Below are positions 1 to 9,588 of a DNA stretch of 64,000 bases, piece after piece. Origin of the DNA: Opitutus sp. GAS368 (lineage in GTDB: Bacteria; Verrucomicrobiota; Verrucomicrobiia; Opitutales; Opitutaceae); the NCBI GenBank assembly GCA_945906965.1, contig CAMDRP010000002.1:1-64000 (forward strand). The letters run 5' to 3'. Position numbers and translations under genes: made by a program. The notes below the pieces were generated by a model. That model had not been told where the DNA came from, ran no database searches, and saw only the letters and a program-made list of their open reading frames with translations. Numbering within the stretch: position 1 is the stretch's first letter; each line of letters opens with the position of its first letter.

Positions 1-85
1 AAAATGCTTGAGCCTTAAGTTTGGCTTAAAGTCTTTATCCTCGCAAGTGATGGATAAGATCGAATGCCGCTTTAACCGCACGGGG

Positions 86-115
86 AAAGTGTCACCTCTT
101 ATGTGGCACTTTTTT
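86..115 (+). terminator. Rho-independent terminator-like hairpin of an upstream (off-window) gene
   Basis: aaagtgtcac-ctcttat-gtggcacttttt: 9-bp stem with one U-G wobble, then a T tract. Confidence 0.5.
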
Positions 116-126
116 AAACAGCGGTT

Positions 127-1041
127 TTAAGCGGGTTTAGATTTTTCCAGCGTGATCAACACCACGGAGGTGATGATGATCGCGGAGGCGATCAGGGTGC
201 GCGTGCTGATGGGTTCGTCGAGGATCAGCCAACCGAGGAAAACGGCGACGATGGGGTTGACGTAGCCGTAGGTGGCGACGTGGGCAGGCGCGCAATTTTT
301 CATCAGCCACACAAACGTCGAATAACCGACCAATGAGCCGATGCCCACGAGGTAGATAAACGCTAGCCACGAGCGTGGGCTCACCGCGTTAACATCGAAG
401 CGGGCGAAGTCTCCGTGCAGCCCCGCGACGAGCAACAGCGTCGCGCCACCGCCTAGCATCTGCAATGCGGCCGCTTGCGCGGGCGTGGCGCCGTGTTGTG
501 CGTGGCGCGAAGTGATGGAGCCGAGCGACCAGGCGACGCAGCCGATCAGAATCGCGATCACGCCGCCAAGGTGAAGGCCGCCTTGGGCGGTGTTTTGCCA
601 CGGGGCGGCGAGCCAGACGACGCCGATAAAGCCGAGGAGCATCGCGCCAAACGTACGGGCCGTCGGGCGGACACCACCGGGCCACGCCCACTCGGTCAGG
701 ACGATAAACAATGGGCCAATGCCGATGAGCAACGCGATGATACCCGAGGGCAAATATTGCGAGGCCCACACCACGGCGCCATTGCCGCCGAGCAGGAGAA
801 AGGCACCGATGAGGGTATTGACGCGCCACTGGTGCAGGCTGGGCGTGGGCGCACCACGGAGTTTTAAAAACGTAAAAAGCAAAGCGCCCGCAATAAGGAA
901 TCGCGCGGCGGCCATCAGGAAGGGAGGCATCGTCTCGACGGCGATGTGCATGCCTAAGTAGGTGCTGCCCCAGACGAGATAAATTGTGGCGAAGGCGCCG
1001 ATGAGCGCGGGGCGGGAGGGAGTGGCGGCGGAGGCGGGCAT
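127..1041 (-). CDS. EamA/DMT-family transporter
   Basis: 304 aa, about 10 hydrophobic segments, 'YLVWGSTYLGMHIAVETMPPFLMAAARFLIAGA' typical of EamA proteins. Confidence 0.85.
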   Translation of the reverse strand: MPASAATPSRPALIGAFATIYLVWGSTYLGMHIAVETMPPFLMAAARFLIAGALLFTFLKLRGAPTPSLHQWRVNTLIGAFLLLGGNGAVVWASQYLPSGIIALLIGIGPLFIVLTEWAWPGGVRPTARTFGAMLLGFIGVVWLAAPWQNTAQGGLHLGGVIAILIGCVAWSLGSITSRHAQHGATPAQAAALQMLGGGATLLLVAGLHGDFARFDVNAVSPRSWLAFIYLVGIGSLVGYSTFVWLMKNCAPAHVATYGYVNPIVAVFLGWLILDEPISTRTLIASAIIITSVVLITLEKSKPA

Positions 1042-1237
1042 GGAATGCAGAGCGTGGTGTGCCTCAACCCGATGGCCGATCCGAGCTCATAATGATTCCG
1101 CGGCGAGGCATGGGAGGACTTTTTGTTATCTTTTTCCGCCGAACTTAAAAACCAGAAACATGCAATTATGGTAAACGTTGGCCGCATGTTTGCATCATCA
1201 GCTGGATTGAAGCGGTGTAGTATGGTGGGCAATAAGA

Positions 1238-1255
1238 TATAACGTATACGTTATA
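1238..1255. promoter_or_regulatory. Perfect 18-bp palindrome, candidate operator upstream of the response regulator
   Basis: TATAACGTATACGTTATA equals its own reverse complement; 41 bp upstream of the GTG start at 1296. Confidence 0.5.
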
Positions 1256-1295
1256 GGCTTGAAAGAAGGCTCCACGCCTAGCTTATCGTTGCACT

Positions 1296-1979
1296 GTGGC
1301 AAAACGGGTTGTTATCATCGAAGATAATACAGTCTTTCGCAAGATGCTGTCTATGGCGTTAGTCCGCGTTCGTGGGGTCGTTATGAGTGCCGCGTTTGAT
1401 TTAGGTAAAGAAGGTTTGGAGTATTGCCTGCGGACGAAACCGGACCTTTTGGCCGTGGATCTTTTTTTGCCGGATCTGCACGGCTTGGAGATCGTGCGCG
1501 AAGTGCGAGCGCGGTTGCCGGCGACGCGGATTTTGGTGCTTACAGGTCATCCCGATGGAAATCTGCCGGCGCGCCTGGTCGCGCAGGGTGTCCATGGGTT
1601 TGTCGATAAGGCGGCCCCTTTGAGCTACATCATGCAGGCGATGGAATCGTTGATGGAGGGCGGGATGTTTTTTGCATCGCATGTGCCGCCGAAGGGAGCG
1701 ACGCCCTCCGCGCAGGCCGCATTGCCCAAAGTCGTGGCGGGAGCTCGGAGTGACCCGGAGGCTCTTTCGTTGGAGGCGGTGAAGGTGCTTTCAGCGCGCG
1801 AGATCGAGGTGGCGCGGTTGGTGGCGGAGGGATTTTCTTCCAAGGAATTGGCGGCGCGTCTGGGCTTGAGCGTGCGCACCGTCGAGAAACATCGCGCTAA
1901 CATCATGGAAAAAGTCGGCGTGCATGAAGTGGCCAGTCTGGTGCGCTGGTGCGTGCAGACCGGCCTAGTGAAAATGTGA
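1296..1979 (+). CDS. LuxR/NarL-type response regulator
   Basis: Receiver domain (VVIIEDN..., LLAVDLFLPD) and C-terminal LuxR HTH (LSAREIEVARLVAEGFSSKELAARLGLSVRTVEKHRANIMEKVGV); GTG start. Confidence 0.88.
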   Translation: MAKRVVIIEDNTVFRKMLSMALVRVRGVVMSAAFDLGKEGLEYCLRTKPDLLAVDLFLPDLHGLEIVREVRARLPATRILVLTGHPDGNLPARLVAQGVHGFVDKAAPLSYIMQAMESLMEGGMFFASHVPPKGATPSAQAALPKVVAGARSDPEALSLEAVKVLSAREIEVARLVAEGFSSKELAARLGLSVRTVEKHRANIMEKVGVHEVASLVRWCVQTGLVKM

Positions 1980-2042
1980 GCACGCCGCCGCTGCGCAGGG
2001 CGTTGCGCGGGGCTTAGGCCGGTGCGCAAGCGTGGCGTGGAC

Positions 2043-2393
2043 TCAGCCGCTGACGAAGCGCGCGAGGAGTTGCTGGATGCGTTGGTAGTCGGCGCCGAGG
2101 GCCTCGACCTCGGTGCGGGTGGGGGCGCTACCGCCGGATTTGAGGCGGAGTTCTAAATCGCGGGCGCGCGTGGAAAGTTCGTAAGCCCCGATCAGATGTG
2201 CGGTGCTTTTGAGATTATGTGCGGCGATCAGGTGGGGACTCGGCGTGATGGCAGTGCTGCTGGGCGCGGCGAGCGTGTCGATGAGGTCGGCGGTATCTTG
2301 CAAAAAGACGCGGGCGAGTGCTTGGGCTTCGCTGGGGCCAATCATCGCTGCTAATTCGACGAGAGCGGGAGTGGGAGGAACCGCTTGGGGCAT
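2043..2393 (-). CDS. Hpt (histidine phosphotransfer) domain protein
   Basis: 116 aa helical protein with 'LIAAHNLKSTAHLIGAYEL' (H-x-L-K-S-x-A-x-x-x-G Hpt motif). Confidence 0.8.
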   Translation of the reverse strand: MPQAVPPTPALVELAAMIGPSEAQALARVFLQDTADLIDTLAAPSSTAITPSPHLIAAHNLKSTAHLIGAYELSTRARDLELRLKSGGSAPTRTEVEALGADYQRIQQLLARFVSG

Positions 2394-2417
2394 TTTGTGA
2401 GTGGGCGGGTCGCGGGT

Positions 2418-3281
2418 TCAGGTGCGCACGGAGCCGAAGGTGTAATGGAGCGTCCATGTCCGGGTGGCGCCGGGCGCGAGTGCGGTGACGAGGTAGGGCT
2501 CGATGCTCCACGTGTTGCTGTTGCCCCAGATCGGGCAGAAGTCGGGCGTGAAATCGGCCGAGAAGGTGACCCCACTCAGGTGCGGATGCGAGAGGTGGAC
2601 GTGGAGGGGTTGGCCGGGGGCGATGCGCAGGGGTTCGAAGTGGCCGTCGAGTTCGTTTTCGAAGCGGCGTTTGAACGAGAGCCGGTTACGGGAGTCGAGG
2701 GCGTAGCCAGGATTTTCGGGAAAGCTATAACCGGCGGGTAATTCGCAGGTGAGGAGGCGATCGGTGAGAGCGAAAAAAGGATGCGCAAACCAATGCAACG
2801 GCAGGGTGCGCGCCCCGGTGTTGGTGAGGGTCGTGGTGGAAATGAGGGTGCGGCCTTCGAGGGCGACGCGGCGGGTGAGTTGGGTGCTGTGACCGTCGCC
2901 GGATTGGTCGGTACGGAATTCGAGGGCGGTGGCGGCGGGCGTGATGCGCCACGAGCAGGGCTCGGTCACGATAGGTTTGCCATCGGGGCCGGGTGCGACG
3001 CGGCCGATGCCGATGATCCAGCCGTGGCCGTCGCGGAGCATGAGGGGGCGTTGGGTGCCGAATTCGGCGTAGCGAAACGATTCCGGGAGACCTTGGCCGT
3101 TGAAAGCTTTGGGATTCGGGTGGGGCCACTCGGGGCCGGCGACAAGCGGGCCGCTGCGGGGATCTTGGACCTGCCAGATGTAGCCGCCCCAGCAGAAACG
3201 GATGCCTTGGTGCGCGCGATCCGTGGGATCGGCTGGATCGAGGAGTTCGACCGAGAGTTCGGCGTTAGCGAGGGTGAGCAC
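2418..3281 (-). CDS. Aldose 1-epimerase / galactose mutarotase-like protein
   Basis: 287 aa; 'SWRITPAATALEFRTDQ...TRRVALEGRTLISTTTLTNTGARTLPLHWFAHPFF' resembles the mutarotase-like fold; GTG start. Confidence 0.55.
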   Translation of the reverse strand: MLTLANAELSVELLDPADPTDRAHQGIRFCWGGYIWQVQDPRSGPLVAGPEWPHPNPKAFNGQGLPESFRYAEFGTQRPLMLRDGHGWIIGIGRVAPGPDGKPIVTEPCSWRITPAATALEFRTDQSGDGHSTQLTRRVALEGRTLISTTTLTNTGARTLPLHWFAHPFFALTDRLLTCELPAGYSFPENPGYALDSRNRLSFKRRFENELDGHFEPLRIAPGQPLHVHLSHPHLSGVTFSADFTPDFCPIWGNSNTWSIEPYLVTALAPGATRTWTLHYTFGSVRT

Positions 3282-3338
3282 GGGGCCGGGGCCGGGGGTG
3301 GGGGCGCGCGGTGCGCGGGGTGTGATGCGCGAGGCGGG

Positions 3339-3866
3339 TTATTTTAAGCGGCGAACACGCAAGGTGGTGTTCTTGCCCTCGACGTTGAGGGCATACGCGC
3401 CGGCGGGGCGGGGTTGGATTTCCACTTCGCGGCCGACGAGTTCGACGGTGATGGTTTCAAGGCCTTCCCAAACTTGGCCGTTGTCGAGGGCGAAGCTGTT
3501 GCCGCCGACCCAGCCGGTCGCGCGGGCTTTGAGGATGGGTTCATTCTTCCAATCGCTATTAAGCGAGGGCAGTCCGAAGCGTGCTAGGCCGCTGCGTTTA
3601 CGCTCGCTGGTGACGGCCGCGGTGGTGGCGACGACGACTTGCTCGGCGGCTTTGCGCTCGGCGGCGACGCTGACGTTGGCCCTGAAGTGGCGGATGAGGG
3701 CAGAGTCGATCACGCCGATCTGTTCGGACGTGAGGCGGTCGAGGCCGGCGCGGGCGTAATCATCGGCGGTCATGATGACTTTGAGGCCGGGGAAGTCGTC
3801 GGCACGGACGACGCTTAACGAGAGCAACACAAACGCGATGCAGCGGAAGGAGCGTAGGGTTTTCAT
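3339..3866 (-). CDS. Hypothetical secreted protein
   Basis: Signal peptide (MKTLRSFRCIAFVLLSLSVVRA); start overlaps the ABC transporter stop (ATGA). Confidence 0.65.
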   Translation of the reverse strand: MKTLRSFRCIAFVLLSLSVVRADDFPGLKVIMTADDYARAGLDRLTSEQIGVIDSALIRHFRANVSVAAERKAAEQVVVATTAAVTSERKRSGLARFGLPSLNSDWKNEPILKARATGWVGGNSFALDNGQVWEGLETITVELVGREVEIQPRPAGAYALNVEGKNTTLRVRRLK

Positions 3867-5668
3867 GAGGAGTATGTGGGAGGAAGAGCCGAGGGAGGGG
3901 GAAGGAGGGATGGGGTTTCAGCCTTGATGAAATCGGCACCGATGGTCTGCGCGGTGATGAGTTCGGCGAAGGCGCCGCCGCGAGCCAGCAGCGTGTTGTA
4001 ATCGCCTTCTTCAAGCACGGCACCGTCGCGGAGGACAACGATGCGATCGGCGTTTTTGATGGTGCTGAGGCGGTGCGCGATCGTGATGACGGTGCGACCT
4101 TGGGCGAGGCGGTCGAGGGCCTGTTGGATGAGACGCTCGCTCTCGTAATCAAGGGCCGAAGTGGCTTCGTCGAGGATGAGGACGGGCGGGTTGCGCAAGA
4201 TGGCGCGCGCGATGGCGAGGCGTTGGCGCTGGCCGCCAGAGAGCGTGACGCCGCGCTCGCCGATGGGCGTCTGGTAGCCTTGCGGCATTTTTAAAATAAA
4301 TTCCTCGGCGTTCGCAAGGCGGGCGGCGGCGCGGACTTCTTCGTCGGTGGCGCCGGCGTGGGCGAAGCGGATGTTTTCATCAACCGTGCCGGAAAGTAGA
4401 ATGCTCTCCTGCATGACGACGGCCATCTGGCGGCGGATCCAGCGCATGTCCCATTCGCTTTGCGGAACGCCGTCGATGAGGATCTGGCCGTTGGTCGGCG
4501 CGTAGAGGCCAAGGAGGAGATTGGCCAACGTGCTCTTGCCGGAGCCCGAGGGGCCGACGAGGGCGATGTTTTCTCCGGGGCGGATCGTGAGGGAAAACGA
4601 TTCGATCACGCGTTTCTCAGTCTCGGGATATGTGAACGAGACGCGATCGAAGACGATGTCGCCGGAGAGACGTTTTTCGCGGCGCGCGCCGTGCCATTCT
4701 TCCACGTAAGGCGAGTCGATGAGTTCTTTGATGCTGGCGTAGCTTTCGCGGCCGGCGAACCAGGGTTCGCTCAAACCGATCACCATCTGCACCGGCGCCA
4801 AAATCACCGGTAGGCCCGCGATAAAGGCCACGAGCGTGCCGACCGTCATCTGGCCTTGGATCGCGAGGATCGCGCCACCGGCGACGACGAGTGCGGCGAT
4901 GGCTTGCGTGCTCACATAGGTGAATGTGCCAAAAACCGCACTCACCCACGATTGATCGACGCGGCTGCGCGCGAAGTCGCCGCTGCTGCGGTCGAGCAAT
5001 TGCTCGGCTTGTTTTTCTTCGCCGAAGCTACGCACGAGGCGGAGGGCGGAAATGAATTCGCTCGCGGTGCCGGTGAGTTTTTCCTGCGCGAGGCGGGCTT
5101 CGTGGTTGGTGATTTGAAGCTTCGCAAAAAAGCGCCACTTCGCGAACGCCCACACGGGCAACGCCAGCACGAGGATCGCCGTGAGCCGCCAATTGAGAAA
5201 CGCCAGCACGAGAAAGACCCCCGTGCTGTACAAGATCACGGGCAGAAATTGGTTCAGCACCGAGTACAGCAACGATTCAATTTTCTGCGTATCGAACGCA
5301 TACTTCGAGAGCAGTCGGCCGGTTTTCTGCCGATCGAGATAACTGAAACTTAGAAACTGCAGGCGGAAGAAAATGCGGCTGCGTAGTTCAACCATTAGGC
5401 GCGCCATGACCTTGGCCAGCTCATTGGCGCCTAGAATGGAGAACACGTAATGCATCCCAAGCAACGATGCGAAGAGCGCGGTGTGCAGCAGCACACTGCG
5501 TGTGTCGCCCGCTGGCACTGATTGATCGATGATGCGCGCAAAGATCAGCGGGCACGGCGCGATCGCGAGGCTCCTCAATAACGCCAGTCCGACGCCCGGC
5601 GCCAGCGCGCGGCGGGCGCGCCAGAGGTAGCCGAGGAGGCTGGGTGAATTGAGCGGCTCGATGGACAT
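3863..5668 (-). CDS. ABC transporter, fused permease-ATPase (exporter type)
   Basis: N-terminal TM domain; Walker A GPSGSGKST, signature LSGGQRQRLAIARAIL, Walker B VLILDEATSALD. Confidence 0.93.
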   Translation of the reverse strand: MSIEPLNSPSLLGYLWRARRALAPGVGLALLRSLAIAPCPLIFARIIDQSVPAGDTRSVLLHTALFASLLGMHYVFSILGANELAKVMARLMVELRSRIFFRLQFLSFSYLDRQKTGRLLSKYAFDTQKIESLLYSVLNQFLPVILYSTGVFLVLAFLNWRLTAILVLALPVWAFAKWRFFAKLQITNHEARLAQEKLTGTASEFISALRLVRSFGEEKQAEQLLDRSSGDFARSRVDQSWVSAVFGTFTYVSTQAIAALVVAGGAILAIQGQMTVGTLVAFIAGLPVILAPVQMVIGLSEPWFAGRESYASIKELIDSPYVEEWHGARREKRLSGDIVFDRVSFTYPETEKRVIESFSLTIRPGENIALVGPSGSGKSTLANLLLGLYAPTNGQILIDGVPQSEWDMRWIRRQMAVVMQESILLSGTVDENIRFAHAGATDEEVRAAARLANAEEFILKMPQGYQTPIGERGVTLSGGQRQRLAIARAILRNPPVLILDEATSALDYESERLIQQALDRLAQGRTVITIAHRLSTIKNADRIVVLRDGAVLEEGDYNTLLARGGAFAELITAQTIGADFIKAETPSLLPPPSALPPTYSS

Positions 5669-5798
5669 GCTGCACTAAAACTGACCAAGCCAAGCGCTAC
5701 GCCAAGGGATTTTGTGTCCCTGGATGCGGTCATTAGCCGGCCACGCAGGGCGCGACAGTTGGCGCGTCCACCTGTGGACAGCGTCAAAAAATGCTCGA

Positions 5799-6899
5799 TT
5801 ATTTCGCCGCGCGGCGCGGGGTGCCGTCGCCGTGGAGCGAGTTGTAGTACGGATCGCCCGCGACGATGCTGCCGCGTTTGATGGGCTGGCCGGTGAACGC
5901 GCTTTTGTACAACGAGGTTAACAACTCGAGCGTGCGGCGTGCTTCGGGGCCGCTCAGGAGTGGGCGGCGGTTGGCGTCCATGTCGCTTACAAGTACTTCG
6001 AGTTGCGCGGCGTGGGTGGAGCCAACGTCGGCGGGAAAATTTTGCCAGGCTTGCGTGAGCGCGTCGCTCTCGGGCGCGGGTGCGGCCGGCGTGAAGCGCC
6101 AGTGTTCGCGGTTGTAACTGTAAAGGTGCGTGAGCTCGACGGTGGCGCGTTGGTAGTCGAGGCGGATGTAGGTTTCTTGGCGCGGGCTAAGGGCGCTGTT
6201 GACGACGGAGGCTTGGGCGCCGTTGGCAAATTGGATGAGCGCCATCGACACGTCTTCGACTTCGATCGCGCGGTCGAGGGTGGCGGCCATGGCGCGAATT
6301 TCGGCCCAATCGCCGAGCAGGTGGAGGAGATGATCCATCGCGTGGATGCCCAGGCCCATAGTGGGTCCGCCGAGTTCGGTGGCCCATTTGCCGCGCCAGG
6401 GCACTGCATAATAAGCGGCGTCGCGGAACCAGACGGTATTACAGACGGCGACGAGCGGGCGGCCGAGGAGGCCTTGGTCGGTGAGGCTGCGCAGGTGCGC
6501 GGTCGATGAGGCGAAACGCATCTGGAAAACGCACGAGGCAAATTTGCCGGTGCGGCGCTCGGCGGCTTCGATCAGATCGAGCTCGGCGAGTGAGGCGCAA
6601 AAGGGTTTTTCACAGAGGACCCAGGCGCCGGCTTCCATGGCGGCGATGCTCATCGAAGCGTGTAAGGAGGGCGGTGCGGCGATGAAAACGAGATCGGGTT
6701 TCTCCGCGGCGAGGGCGGTCGCGTAGTCGGTATGCGCGCCGGCGATTTTGTATTTGTCGCTGAAGGTCCGCACGCGCGTGGCGTCAATATCGACCGCAGC
6801 GGTGATGACAACTCGGCCCTTGGTGGCTTCGGCGGCGCGGACGTGGGCGTCAGCAATGCCGCCGGTGCCTACGAGAATAGCGCGATAAACTTTGCTCAT
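5799..6899 (-). CDS. Gfo/Idh/MocA-family oxidoreductase
   Basis: N-terminal Rossmann fold (AILVGTGGIADAHVRAAEA), 'WVLCEKPFCASLAELD' (EKP motif). Confidence 0.9.
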   Translation of the reverse strand: MSKVYRAILVGTGGIADAHVRAAEATKGRVVITAAVDIDATRVRTFSDKYKIAGAHTDYATALAAEKPDLVFIAAPPSLHASMSIAAMEAGAWVLCEKPFCASLAELDLIEAAERRTGKFASCVFQMRFASSTAHLRSLTDQGLLGRPLVAVCNTVWFRDAAYYAVPWRGKWATELGGPTMGLGIHAMDHLLHLLGDWAEIRAMAATLDRAIEVEDVSMALIQFANGAQASVVNSALSPRQETYIRLDYQRATVELTHLYSYNREHWRFTPAAPAPESDALTQAWQNFPADVGSTHAAQLEVLVSDMDANRRPLLSGPEARRTLELLTSLYKSAFTGQPIKRGSIVAGDPYYNSLHGDGTPRRAAK

Positions 6900-7184
6900 G
6901 ATGGTACGCTGGTGGCGGTGAGAGAACGCGCAGTGAAACGGGACATTCGGTTAAAAAGAGCGGGCAGGGGCATCGCGGGCAAGGCGTGATTATGGGATTC
7001 TTCAAAAACTTTCACGCAGGAGCGGGCCGCTCACCTAGGCTGTTTTTATAGGAAACTGCAGTTTTAAAGAACGCTAAATCTTGAATTTTCCGAGGAACAA
7101 TGAGCTGTCGTGGCGACACGATGGCCCCATCCGGCGCGAAGACACGGTGCCGGGCGACACCGGGATCTGCTCGGGCCTTAAATC

Positions 7185-8513
7185 TCAGGCCACGCCGGCG
7201 AGGCGGAGGATTTTATCGCCGGTCAGGCGGCGCTCAGGCGGCAACGAATGTGGGGTGCGGTTGCCGTGCATGGCGGCGACGGCCTTGAACTTCTCTTGCG
7301 TGGCTTTAACAAACTCATCCACTGGGCGGGTTTCTCCGCAAATCGCCATGATCTCAGGGAGCCAGCGGTGGCCGTAGCGGACGTGATTTTGTTCGTCGTT
7401 GCGATCGAAGGCGAGAAGGGTGTCGGCTTCGAAGTCGTTGAGCTCGCGTACGCGGTCCATGACGTGGGCTTTGGCGGGGAAACTGCCGGCTTCAAATTCC
7501 ATCGTCATCATCGCGTAGCGCTCGTGGGGCGGCATCTGGACTAGGATATTGTAAAGGTCGAGCGAGTGCTCGACGGTCATGAGATCGACGCCGAGTTTGG
7601 GCAGTTGGCGGAAGCCGAACTGGCTATGGCGCGATTCATCCCAAAGGTGGCGTGCCATGTCGTGATGCAGATCAAAGGGCGCTTGCGGCGTGTCGAAAAA
7701 GACGGTCGCGAGGTAATCCACCGCGTCCAATTCCATCATGAGCCACACGTAAACCATGAGGCGGATGACGCGGGCGTCGGTCTTGGGGTCGACGAGCCAA
7801 GGGCGGACGATCGGCGTCTCGGTGGCGTCGAAACTGAAGACACTCGAGCAGGTCGGGTACTTGCCGCGGTTGCAGGTGGCGGGATGCGTGAAGGGGCTTT
7901 TCGCGTGTTGCCAGACGTAGTTGGCGGCGAGGGGTAGGCGGGTTTCTTGGCCGAGCCAGCCGCCGAGATCATCGAGGGCTTGGGTGAGATGGAGCGACCA
8001 TTCGCGGGCATCGGTGCCGGCGAGGTAGGGCGCGAGCTCGCGGGTGTGGCGTTCTTCGTCGGCGATGAATTCTTCGACGAGTTTTTTGGACGGCCAATCG
8101 GCGAGCGGATCGGTGACTTTGAGGTAGTGCCGATAAGCGGATAGCAGCGCCGGCTTCAGGACTTGATAGAAGCCGGCGGTGAGCACGAGCGCGTCTTGGG
8201 CGTTGGTGCCAACGGCCTCGGTGAAGATTTTTTTAACACTCTCGCGGACCGTCTCGGTGGAGCCGAACGACGTGAGCTCGCGGCCGCGTTCGCGCAAGAA
8301 GCGGGCGTGGCCGGCGGATTCCCAAGCGTGTTGGCAGAGGAGATATTTTAACTCCGGCTCGCCGACGCGGTAGATGAGCGTTGTAACCGTGCGCAGGAAC
8401 TCGCGCTCGACCTCGAATAACACGCGGAGCAGACGCGCCATGTCGTTGACCGCAGCCATGCGGCCGGAGGCGGGTCGGGCGGCTGGGGCTGGGGCGGCGG
8501 TTTCGGCACTCAT
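7185..8513 (-). CDS. Ferritin-like (DUF455-like) protein
   Basis: Repeated E/D-x-x-H motifs (EERHTREL, DESRHSQFG, EQNHVRYGH); ORF extends to a GTG at 8537, ATG at 8513 chosen. Confidence 0.6.
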   Translation of the reverse strand: MSAETAAPAPAARPASGRMAAVNDMARLLRVLFEVEREFLRTVTTLIYRVGEPELKYLLCQHAWESAGHARFLRERGRELTSFGSTETVRESVKKIFTEAVGTNAQDALVLTAGFYQVLKPALLSAYRHYLKVTDPLADWPSKKLVEEFIADEERHTRELAPYLAGTDAREWSLHLTQALDDLGGWLGQETRLPLAANYVWQHAKSPFTHPATCNRGKYPTCSSVFSFDATETPIVRPWLVDPKTDARVIRLMVYVWLMMELDAVDYLATVFFDTPQAPFDLHHDMARHLWDESRHSQFGFRQLPKLGVDLMTVEHSLDLYNILVQMPPHERYAMMTMEFEAGSFPAKAHVMDRVRELNDFEADTLLAFDRNDEQNHVRYGHRWLPEIMAICGETRPVDEFVKATQEKFKAVAAMHGNRTPHSLPPERRLTGDKILRLAGVA

Positions 8514-8547
8514 TGAGGTGGGCAAGGGGGTTGACACGGAAAATATT

Positions 8548-9468
8548 TCAGCAGATGCGGCCGCGTTTGCCGGCTAAAGTATGGCCGGGGGGATTCACGC
8601 CGACCCAACGCTCGTCGATGGGCTCACTGGCGCGTTGAAAGCGGGCGTCGCTGGAGATGCGGAGGCGGTTCTCGGTGCGGTTGTCCAGCGAGGCGTGCAC
8701 GAGAAACATGCCGAAGGTGATGAAGTCGCCTGCTTCGAACTCGGTGGTGAGCCAACGGCCGCCGAATTTATTTACGACGGCGGGCGGGTTGTGCGAGAGC
8801 GTGCCCGTGAAGGACCATTTGCCGGCTTTGGCGGCCTCGGCGTCTTTGGGTTTATTTTCACAGAAGGTGTCGACGTCGCGGTAAATGTAGTTCTCGAGGA
8901 GATCCATTCGCTTGTGCGAACCTTCTAGGACCATCAGGCCACCGAGCTCGTAGGAGATGTCGCCGTAGGGGAGCCAGCACGTCATGTGTTTGTGCGTGCC
9001 GCGGCCCATGTAAGGCAGATCACAGTGGGGATTGGTGCCTTTACCGGGCCCGATGGCGCGAAGCCAAGTGAAGTCGTAGTGGCGGATGTCTTCGCCGTAA
9101 AATTGGCGGTAGAAATCGGGGAGGCGACCCGAGTAGAGAAGATTCTGGATGCGCGGGTTATTGTTGGTGAGCTCGGGTTTAAAGACATAGCCGGAGCCGG
9201 GTTTACAGATGCCGTCGATGCGCGGGAAATTTTCGTCGAGTACTCCGGCTTCCGCGAGGCCGTCGGTGAGGCTGGCCCGAGCATCTAGGACCTGGTCGCG
9301 ATCGAGATAACCCTTCATGTAAAGGTAACCATCGCTGTCGAAGCGGCGGCGCAACTCTACGAAATCCGTGGCGGCGTCGGAGGAATCGCGGAGGAAGCCG
9401 AACTTATCGTCGCTCATCTCGAGTTGATGACCGTAGGACCAGATTTGGGGTAGGGTGGCGGTGCTCAT
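8548..9468 (-). CDS. Phytanoyl-CoA dioxygenase (PhyH)-family protein
   Basis: 'LRAIGPGKGTNPHCDLPYMGRGTHKHMTCWLPYGDISYELGGLMVLEGSHK' with HxD and distal H; start reassigned to MSTATLPQIW at 9468. Confidence 0.85.
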   Translation of the reverse strand: MSTATLPQIWSYGHQLEMSDDKFGFLRDSSDAATDFVELRRRFDSDGYLYMKGYLDRDQVLDARASLTDGLAEAGVLDENFPRIDGICKPGSGYVFKPELTNNNPRIQNLLYSGRLPDFYRQFYGEDIRHYDFTWLRAIGPGKGTNPHCDLPYMGRGTHKHMTCWLPYGDISYELGGLMVLEGSHKRMDLLENYIYRDVDTFCENKPKDAEAAKAGKWSFTGTLSHNPPAVVNKFGGRWLTTEFEAGDFITFGMFLVHASLDNRTENRLRISSDARFQRASEPIDERWVGVNPPGHTLAGKRGRIC

Positions 9469-9588
9469 GTGTAATGTGGCAAAATTAAGGGTCGTTGTGG
9501 CAGGAATGTAACTTGCTTTAAAGTACACCGAAAATGAAGCCAAAAAAATGGTTGTAATGGGATTTGGCATGTAGATTTTGGTGCAACG

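Noticed and set aside
7053-7064. 12-bp palindrome AAACTGCAGTTT upstream of the Gfo/Idh gene
   Set aside because: Short palindromes of this size are expected by chance in 64 kb; no second copy noticed
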